A stretch of 18,720 nt of DNA from Bacillota bacterium (GTDB lineage Bacteria > Bacillota > UBA4882 > UBA8346). The translations under genes were made by a program, and so were the position numbers. The first letter of the stretch is position 1, and each line of letters opens with the position of its first letter. This document shows, one piece after another, positions 13,285 to 18,720 of this stretch. Where the stretch lies: NCBI GenBank assembly GCA_023415835.1, contig JAEZJK010000092.1, positions 1 to 18,720 of the forward strand. The letters run 5' to 3'. The notes below the pieces were generated by a model. The model saw only the letters and a program-made list of their open reading frames with translations. It was not told the origin of the DNA and made no database searches.

Positions 13285-16029
13285 ATGAATTTTAAACCAT
13301 TTAAACATAAACTTATATTCTTATTCGTTGTAATGATATTTTTTATCATAAATCTTATTACAATTAACTCAATGAATGCAATACCCACTTGTACAGTTAA
13401 TTGGAATATTGAAAAACAAACCATCGAGGGTTTCGGGGGTTCCGGCGCTTTTCATCAAAGCGCCAATCTAATGGCTTACCCGGAGAAAGAACGCAACCAG
13501 GTTCTTGATTTGTTATTCTCCCAAAATAACGGAATCGGGCTGAGCATCGTCCGCAATATCATCGGAGACGGCGGAGATTGGGGCAACTCCATCGATGGGG
13601 CGACGCCTAGTATTGAACCTCAAGAAGAGGTTTGGAACTGGGACGGGGATGAGGATCAGATCTGGCTGATGAATGAGGCCAAAAAACGGGGTTGTACCAG
13701 ATTTGTAAGTACTGTTTGGTCCCCGCCGGCCTGGATGAAAACTAATAATAGCGTTATTAAAGGTGGAGCATTAAGTCCGGATAAATATCAAGCTTTTGCC
13801 GACTACCTGTCGAAGTATGTCCAGGGTTACCAGGAACATCACAATATCGATATTCATGCAATTTCGCCAGCCAATGAACCCGGTTTTACGGCGCCGTATT
13901 CCTCTTGCCTCTGGACTGGTCCGCAATTCAGGGACTTTATTAAGAATCACCTCACCCCAACCTTAAAACGGGATAATGTCGATGCAAGAGTAATAATACC
14001 GGAAGAAATGAACTTTAGTGAAGATTATGCCATCGATACCTTAAACGATCCCGAGGCCGGTCAGGGAGTTGATATTATCGGAACCCACGCTTACGATTTT
14101 AAGGCAAAACCATTTCCGGTGGCTAAAAGCCAGAACAAGTCCATCTGGCAGACTGAGGTTTCTAATATCGGATTCAACGACGGCAGCATTAATGACGGCC
14201 TCAAATATGCCAAACTCCTGCATGACCATATGACTATAACAGAAGTCAACGCCTGGCTTTTCTGGTGGCTGGTTGCCTATAAAGAAGGGGAAACCCTGAT
14301 CCACTTGGATATGAATTTTAAAACATTCCAAACCTTTAAACGTCTCTATACCATCGGAAATTATAGCCGTTTCGTCAGGCCCGGATATGTCAGGGTTAAT
14401 ACCGACTCGAATCCGGCCGCCAATGTTTTTGTGACGGCTTATAAAGATAACAGCAGCGGGAAATTCGCCATTGTAGCGATTAACAACGGTGATCAGGAAC
14501 AAACTATCGGTTTCAATTTGAAAGAGTTTCCAAAGTTCAAAGGGATTATTCCCTATCGGACCTCGGCAAAAGAAAACCTGGCCAAATTAGATAGAATCCC
14601 GGTCTCGAAAAATTCATTTAACGCTCAATTAAAAACAAAAAGCGTCACCACCTTTATAGCCGCCGAAAATGAACTTCCCGGAGAGCTAAGTTTCAGGGAG
14701 GTTCTGACGCCAATTGAAGCTGAGAATTTTGATGACCAATCCGATATTAAGCTGGAAGGTTGTAATGAGGGTGGATCAACAATTGTTTTTACTAAAAAAG
14801 GGGCTTTCACAACTTATCAGAATTATAACTTCTACAACGGCGCCGCTACTTGCGATCTGAGAATCGCCGTTTATGGTCGGGGCAAACTGGAACTATTATT
14901 AGATAGTCCGACACTTGGCACCCCTATTGGGAAGTACTCCTTCACCGCAACCGGGAAAAAATCCGGCTCGTGGCATAAAACGGCCTGGGAAACCGTATCG
15001 ATTCCCGTGGAAAAGGTTAGAGGCGTTAAAGACTTTTATGTAGTATTTACGCCTTGGGACCAAGACTCCACCTGTAAGCTGAATTGGTTGGAATTTAAAG
15101 CTCCCCTCAAACCTCCAGCGGGTAAAATAATGATTCAAATGGAAAACCAAACGGTTGACACTAAAACCAACCAAATTACACCGCGTTTTAAAATTGTGAA
15201 CAGCGGGACTGTACCGGTAAACCTGGAAAAAGTCAAGCTTCGCTATTTCTACACACTCGATTCCGAAGCGCCACAACGATTTGAGTTTAGTGGCGGATCA
15301 ATACCAAGTTCTGCGGTGACCGGGTCAATTGTTAAAATGAAAGCAGTTACTCCTCAAGCAAACTTTTGCTTAGAAATAGGATTTAATAACAATGCCGGAT
15401 CATTAGAACCAAAACAAGAAGCTGATTTCCATGGGTTAATCTCTACCCAAGGGGCAACTTACCGGCAAGATAACGATTTTTCCTTCAATCCAAACCAGGA
15501 CGGCTTGGCGGATTGGGAAGCGGTAGCCGGTTATATCGATGATATACTCTGCTGGGGCAGTGAACCTTCATTATTGGTCAACCCGGGGTTTGAAGACGGT
15601 ACGGCGGCCGGATGGTTTAACTTCGGCGGACCGAGTAAGATTACGGTCACAAATGAAACTGCCCAGACCGGGACATATTGTCTCCTGATTACCAACCGGA
15701 ATGAGTCCTGGCAAGGCGTGGCCCAGGATCTGATGAATGTGATGAAGCCCGGCTTGACATATGAAGTTTCCGCCTGGATCAAGCTGAAGAACAAGCCCAG
15801 AGATGCCGGGCGGATTAGCGTCAAAAGGACTGACAATCGAGGTGACAATTATACTTGGATCGAATCAAAAACCGTTTCCGATGAGGAATGGACCTGTATC
15901 AGCGGTTTGTATGAACTGAAAGCGGCCGGTGAATTAAAAGCGCTGCAGTTATATACCGAAGGGCCGGAACCGGGAACCGAGTATTATGTTGATAATGTAG
16001 CCGTGCGGGAGGTCCAGGCCGCAAACTAG
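13285..16029 (+). CDS. Secreted GH30 endo-xylanase-like enzyme with CBM6-, CBM3- and CBM22-like modules
   Basis: A 914-residue extracellular enzyme. Residues 7-32 form a hydrophobic signal or anchor segment. The GH30 catalytic domain with its side beta-structure spans about 36-460: start IEGFGGSGAFHQSANLM, acid/base E198 in ISPANEPGF, nucleophile E291 in IWQTEVSN, and the hallmark RFVRPGYVRV (362-371), which closely matches subfamily 8 glucuronoxylanases such as B. subtilis XynC. The XynC region WWYIRR that contacts methylglucuronate reads WWLVAY here (328-332), so side-chain dependence is probably lost. Then follow CBM6-like (about 474-605), CBM3-like (about 613-761, FKIVNSGTVPVNLEKVKLRY) and CBM22-like (about 763-912, LLVNPGFEDGTAAGW, ESWQGVAQDL) modules. 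GGGTGAG precedes the ATG. Likely role: cutting xylan while bound to cellulose and xylan. Confidence 0.9.
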   Translation: MNFKPFKHKLIFLFVVMIFFIINLITINSMNAIPTCTVNWNIEKQTIEGFGGSGAFHQSANLMAYPEKERNQVLDLLFSQNNGIGLSIVRNIIGDGGDWGNSIDGATPSIEPQEEVWNWDGDEDQIWLMNEAKKRGCTRFVSTVWSPPAWMKTNNSVIKGGALSPDKYQAFADYLSKYVQGYQEHHNIDIHAISPANEPGFTAPYSSCLWTGPQFRDFIKNHLTPTLKRDNVDARVIIPEEMNFSEDYAIDTLNDPEAGQGVDIIGTHAYDFKAKPFPVAKSQNKSIWQTEVSNIGFNDGSINDGLKYAKLLHDHMTITEVNAWLFWWLVAYKEGETLIHLDMNFKTFQTFKRLYTIGNYSRFVRPGYVRVNTDSNPAANVFVTAYKDNSSGKFAIVAINNGDQEQTIGFNLKEFPKFKGIIPYRTSAKENLAKLDRIPVSKNSFNAQLKTKSVTTFIAAENELPGELSFREVLTPIEAENFDDQSDIKLEGCNEGGSTIVFTKKGAFTTYQNYNFYNGAATCDLRIAVYGRGKLELLLDSPTLGTPIGKYSFTATGKKSGSWHKTAWETVSIPVEKVRGVKDFYVVFTPWDQDSTCKLNWLEFKAPLKPPAGKIMIQMENQTVDTKTNQITPRFKIVNSGTVPVNLEKVKLRYFYTLDSEAPQRFEFSGGSIPSSAVTGSIVKMKAVTPQANFCLEIGFNNNAGSLEPKQEADFHGLISTQGATYRQDNDFSFNPNQDGLADWEAVAGYIDDILCWGSEPSLLVNPGFEDGTAAGWFNFGGPSKITVTNETAQTGTYCLLITNRNESWQGVAQDLMNVMKPGLTYEVSAWIKLKNKPRDAGRISVKRTDNRGDNYTWIESKTVSDEEWTCISGLYELKAAGELKALQLYTEGPEPGTEYYVDNVAVREVQAAN

Positions 16030-16077
16030 GTAGAAATATTAGCCAGTGCAACAATAGTATATCCCGGATCAAACGAT

Positions 16078-16120
16078 TTGACCATCTGATTTCTAAGGAC
16101 TATTTATGGAATACTTAGAA
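16078..16120 (+). promoter_or_regulatory. Candidate promoter and stem-loop before the response regulator gene
   Basis: TTGACC (16078-16083) is followed after 17 bp by TATTTA (16101-16106), a fair -35 and a weak -10. TTCTAAG (16091-16097) and CTTAGAA (16114-16120) form perfect arms, with inner TATT/AATA pairing, just before the ribosome site of the regulator. The dyad overlaps the promoter and could be an operator. Confidence 0.4.
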
Positions 16121-16134
16121 GGTTGGTGATAAAG

Positions 16135-16827
16135 ATGATTTTTAATCAGATCCGAGTATTAATTGCCAATGATTTACTACCGATTAGAGAGTACTTGAGC
16201 ATGGTTTTAGGTCACGAACCGGATATGGAAATTGTGGGTTCCGTTGGAAACGGCCCTTTAGCAGTTGAACATGCCCTAGCGCTAAAACCGAATGTGGCCT
16301 TAATGGATATTGAGATGGAAGCCCCCTTAGCCGGGATTGACGCAATCCGGACGTTAGCCGTAGAAGCCCCGGAAATACGTTCAGTGGCCTTTACAGAATT
16401 AACTGATGAAGAAACTGTGTTAGCCGCTTTTGAGGCCGGCGCCGTTGATTATCTACTTAGGAATTCCTCCGCTATTGAAATTTTGGAAGCCATCCGGGCG
16501 GCCGCCCGGGATCAAACCGCCATCCGGCCGCAGATTGCCAGGCTGATCCGGGAGGAATTCCGGGCGCTCCGATCCGAACGCGCCACCTTAGTTTCAACTC
16601 TGAATGTTGTATATAAATTAACCCCGACGGAGTTGGAGTTATTAAAACTATTTGCCGAAGGGAAAACCCAAAGCCAAATCATTGCAATGAGACATATCGA
16701 AGCATCCACGTTCCGGACCCATGTTGGAAATGTGCTTAAAAAATTTAATGCAGTCTCCCTTCGCGATCTGGTTATTCAGCTAAAACATTTGGGGGTTTTT
16801 GAGACCTTTTATAATGAAAATCATTAA
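16135..16827 (+). CDS. NarL/FixJ-type response regulator, orphan
   Basis: A 230-residue two-domain regulator: a receiver (about 5-122) and a LuxR-type helix-turn-helix (about 160-222). Phospho-acceptor D58 lies in ALMDIEM, acidic D13 in LIAND, and T87 in AFTELTDEE. The normally invariant lysine near beta-5 is Arg (R109, DYLLRNSS), and the first acidic residue is Asn (N12). The C-terminal domain LTPTELELLKLFAEGKTQSQ...ASTFRTHVGNVLKKFNA is typical. The frame opens at a TTG at 16123; the ATG at 16135 follows GGTTGGTGAT and starts closer to the family beginning, so it is used. No sensor kinase gene adjoins. Its target could be the upstream GH30 gene or something remote; no sequence evidence decides. 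The changed receiver residues may mean altered or phosphorylation-independent control. Confidence 0.85.
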   Translation: MIFNQIRVLIANDLLPIREYLSMVLGHEPDMEIVGSVGNGPLAVEHALALKPNVALMDIEMEAPLAGIDAIRTLAVEAPEIRSVAFTELTDEETVLAAFEAGAVDYLLRNSSAIEILEAIRAAARDQTAIRPQIARLIREEFRALRSERATLVSTLNVVYKLTPTELELLKLFAEGKTQSQIIAMRHIEASTFRTHVGNVLKKFNAVSLRDLVIQLKHLGVFETFYNENH

Positions 16828-16888
16828 TCTTTAGTAAACCGGGAGCAGAACGGGGTATTGGAGAATCATTCCCGGCTCGATTTCGATC

Positions 16889-16949
16889 TTGCTTCATTCC
16901 GGAAAATAAAGTAATATATATCATATCGGGGAGCAGAGAACAACTCCCC
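16889..16949 (+). promoter_or_regulatory. Candidate promoter and leader hairpin of the HAD gene
   Basis: TTGCTT (16889-16894) and TAATAT (16912-16917) are spaced by 17 bp, a fair sigma-A promoter. Just after the expected start lies a 6-bp hairpin, GGGGAG (16928-16933) with CTCCCC (16944-16949). The hairpin is at the very 5' end of the message and could stabilise it. Confidence 0.45.
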
Positions 16950-16977
16950 TGTCCAGTCTGGAATAATGGAGCATCGT

Positions 16978-17664
16978 ATGAAATCGAAGGCCGTAATATT
17001 TGACCTCTATGGAACTTTGGTAGACATGGTTCCTTTTAAAGAAAACGAGTGCGTCTGGGAGATGGCTTATCTTCTGGGAGCGCCCCAACAGGAATTTGCC
17101 CAAAGATGGTTTGACTCATTTAAACAACGGGAACTAGGTGAGTTCTCCACTGTAAAGGCTTGTATCGAATATGTCTGTAATGCGATGGGCGTCGCCTCGG
17201 AAAGTTCAAAGATTATGAAAGCGACCAAGGCGTTGTTGGATTTTACTTATCAAACTCTCACCCCAAGGGTGGAGGCGATTGAAACCCTTAACCTCTTAAA
17301 AAAAGATGGTTTTAAAATCGGCCTGATCAGCGGATGTTCAATGGAAGTCCCCTTGGTATGGCCTTCCACTCCTTTAGCATCGCTGCTCGACGCTTCGATC
17401 TTCTCTTGCCTGCTTGGGATTAACAAACCTGACCCGCGGATTTATAAAGAAGCTTGCAAACTTATGAAGGTTGCTGCTGAGGAATGCATTTATATCGGTG
17501 ACGGCAGCAGCGCGGAACTCCGGGGAGCTTTGGAGGTTGGAATGCGCCCCGCGCTGATTCGGGTTGATTATGACCGTGAATACGACGTTTACCGCGACAT
17601 CACCGATTGGAAAGGGACTGTTATTTACTCGTTGAAAGAAGTAAAAAGGCTGCTGGCTTCGTAA
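16978..17664 (+). CDS. HAD-superfamily hydrolase, subfamily IA-like
   Basis: A 228-residue cytoplasmic enzyme of the haloacid dehalogenase superfamily, most likely a phosphatase on a small metabolite. Motif I is FDLYGTLVD (nucleophile D9; the second Asp of DxD is Tyr, as in dehalogenase-like members). The helical cap lies at about 17-90. Motif II is LISGCS (S118), motif III K150 in INKPDPRIY, motif IV YIGDGSSAELRGA (D175, E180). An in-frame ATG at 16966 gives four extra residues, but the ATG at 16978 has GGAG 6 nt upstream and begins MKSKAVIFDLYGT as usual, so it is chosen. It has its own promoter and no functional link to the sugar genes is visible. The substrate cannot be predicted. Confidence 0.88.
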   Translation: MKSKAVIFDLYGTLVDMVPFKENECVWEMAYLLGAPQQEFAQRWFDSFKQRELGEFSTVKACIEYVCNAMGVASESSKIMKATKALLDFTYQTLTPRVEAIETLNLLKKDGFKIGLISGCSMEVPLVWPSTPLASLLDASIFSCLLGINKPDPRIYKEACKLMKVAAEECIYIGDGSSAELRGALEVGMRPALIRVDYDREYDVYRDITDWKGTVIYSLKEVKRLLAS

Positions 17665-17849
17665 CATTTAACCCGTCGGATCTTAATAAAGATATGAATC
17701 CGCCTAAGTTGCATACCTTTTTTCCCGTTTAACATTAAACCTCCGAACTCATCAACGTTACCATAGAATGCGGATCATTACTTTGCCCAAGTGAAGGCGG
17801 AAGTTACTGCTCTTAAGCTTTTTGGAATAGACTAGGTATCAAGCACAAA

Positions 17850-17884
17850 AATTTAGCAAGGACCATAGTTGTTACAGTCCTTGC
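17850..17884 (-). terminator. Rho-independent terminator of the repeat-tail gene
   Basis: Read on the minus strand, GCAAGGAC and GTCCTTGC form an 8-bp stem (17884-17877 and 17863-17856) around 13 nt, followed by TAAATTTTTG. It lies 36 bp after the stop of the hypothetical gene. The rest of the 255-bp gap up to the HAD gene shows no gene I can support. Confidence 0.7.
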
Positions 17885-17919
17885 CAATAAAAGAAACTTG
17901 TCCGATTACATATGTAATT

Positions 17920-18600
17920 TTATGGAGTAGTTATTCCGCCTTCATCACTATCCCCACCAGTTGTATCATCACTATCTCCGTCAGTTGTACCACCGCTATC
18001 TCCGTCAGCTGTACCTACTGGTAATGTTTTATCAATCTCTTTTTTGGTACTACCTTCGTAAGTATATCCTGTTATCCGGACATTCTCAGTGCCTTCCGGG
18101 GTAATTGTGAGCTCTGCATATAAGGATCCGTCCACCCATATAGTAAATCTTCCACACCCGTTAGTTGCATCTAAGTCTTCAAATTTTGTTTTCCTGGAAT
18201 GCTTCCCTAAAAAAGGATTGTTTATTTCTAAAGTATCCTCTCCATTCCACAAACCATTTTCCCCTTTGAAAATACTGGTGAAAGTAGAAGTGCTAGATGT
18301 AGAACCATCGTGATATGTACATTCATCTATCATAGAATACTCAATTTTCTTTGTTTCGGAAAGATAGCGCATTTTATATGTTTCGGTTCCAGAATAATAT
18401 CCTTCTTCCGAATAAGGTACAACTGCCGTATACCAGCCATCCTTATCGCACTCAGTGGACCACGGCAGTTCTTCTTCATCTTCACCTTCTCCCATGCTTT
18501 TAAGTTTTTGCGATTTTACAAACATGCTTGAAGTATCAACAGAAATTATTTGATCCAAATAAATTCCCATTATTGAGATAGCGTCGCTTACTTCGTGCAT
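17920..18600 (-). pseudogene. Hypothetical protein with acidic repeat tail, 5' end cut by an insertion element
   Basis: An open frame of 226 codons, with the first ATG at 18600 lying right at the boundary with an IS21-like element end and no ribosome site before it. The true N-terminus, probably an export signal, is therefore likely missing. Residues 45-190 look like a beta-rich extracellular domain (DGWYTAVVPYSEEGYYSG, ETYKMRYL, SLYAELTITPEG) with four scattered cysteines. The last 30 residues are low-complexity acidic repeats of eight, DGDSGGTT, DGDSDDTT, GGDSDEGG, encoded by a 24-bp tandem repeat at about 17940-18015. I recognise no family. The frame itself is intact, so an alternative internal start could still be used. 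A terminator follows it. Confidence 0.55.
17940..18015 (-). repeat. 24-bp tandem repeats coding an acidic Asp/Gly/Thr tail
   Basis: About three imperfect copies of a 24-bp unit with core CTATCTCCGTCAGTTGTACC (plus strand) encode eight-residue repeats of the type DGDSGGTT. The low divergence between the last two copies suggests recent slippage. Confidence 0.65.
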
Positions 18601-18602
18601 AT

Positions 18603-18720
18603 TTCGGTCAAACTGGACACCGAATCCGGTTTAAACTGGACAGGTATTCCGGTTCAAAGTGGACAATGATTCCGGATCAAACTGGACAGGTCGGAGCGAA
18701 GCGACGGATAAAAAAATTAG
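18603..18720. mobile_element. IS21-like element end with 23-bp-spaced transposase-binding repeats
   Basis: Four repeats of the form TTCCGGTTCAAACTGGACA occur in a row. The shared ACTGGACA core starts at 18612, 18635, 18658 (as AGTGGACA) and 18681, exactly 23 bp apart each time. Multiple end repeats of this kind are typical of IS21-family elements, whose IstA transposase binds them. The istA gene would lie beyond the window's right edge. The exact terminus, near 18600, cannot be fixed from one side. Confidence 0.65.

Noticed and set aside
16839..16875. CCGGGA/TCCCGG as a terminator after the response regulator gene.
   Set aside because: Only 6 bp, a 25-nt loop and no T-run.
17767..17835. A short plus-strand frame (about 22 codons, ending LKLFGID) in the gap after the HAD gene, suggestive of a gene remnant.
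   Set aside because: Too short, no start codon or ribosome site, and no recognisable family.
1..18720. A CRISPR array, tRNA or rRNA gene, or a phage-defence cassette.
   Set aside because: No regular repeat-spacer array, no cloverleaf or rRNA-like segment, and no defence-type protein was seen. The only regular array (18603-18690) has 23-bp spacing with no unique spacers and fits an insertion-sequence end.

Overview
The window looks like a piece of a plant-biomass-degrading bacterium of the Bacillota. It is moderately AT-rich, has strong GGAGG-type ribosome sites and a LacI-type sugar regulon, and pairs a CheX-like protein with an HD-GYP protein. Three exported proteins (two ABC binding proteins and an L,D-transpeptidase) have signal peptides ending in Ala-X-Ala-like sites with no lipobox cysteine. 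Free periplasmic binding proteins hint at a diderm (outer-membrane) Firmicute lineage. This is inference; no marker gene here fixes the taxon.

Left half (about 1-5824), all on the minus strand: the 5' end of an IS3-type transposase OrfA at the edge; a SsuA/TauA-like substrate-binding protein whose expected permease and ATPase partners are not beside it, because the insertion sequence begins about 18 bp past its stop; a two-gene unit of CheX-like phosphatase and HD-GYP c-di-GMP phosphodiesterase; a 352-bp spacer with a possible 44-residue ORF; an exported L,D-transpeptidase; and dinB. The 408-bp region between dinB and the divergent lacI-type gene holds a perfect LexA-like palindrome and segments that can pair in mutually exclusive ways.

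Right half (6233-17664), all on the plus strand, is a probable xylan or hemicellulose utilisation locus. A LacI regulator precedes a cytoplasmic 726-residue glycoside hydrolase distantly resembling GH52/GH116. Then come an ABC importer (binding protein and two permeases, no ATPase), a terminator, and a secreted GH30 xylanase-like enzyme carrying CBM6-, CBM3- and CBM22-like modules. The palindrome AAACGTTTG lies before lacI, before the hydrolase gene, and inside the hydrolase gene. The simplest model is that the GH30 enzyme cuts xylan while anchored to the cell wall substrate, the importer takes up oligosaccharides using a shared ATPase, the cytoplasmic hydrolase finishes them, and LacI releases its sites when it binds a sugar. 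An orphan NarL-type response regulator and a HAD hydrolase follow.

Right edge (17920-18720): a minus-strand gene of unknown function with an acidic repeat tail is cut at its 5' end by an element end with four repeats at exact 23-bp spacing, as in IS21-type insertion sequences.

The least explained structures are a symmetric nested palindrome of 106 bp upstream of the GH30 gene (13141-13246), the inverted-repeat-rich leader of the importer operon (9455-9740), and the dinB/lacI intergenic region.
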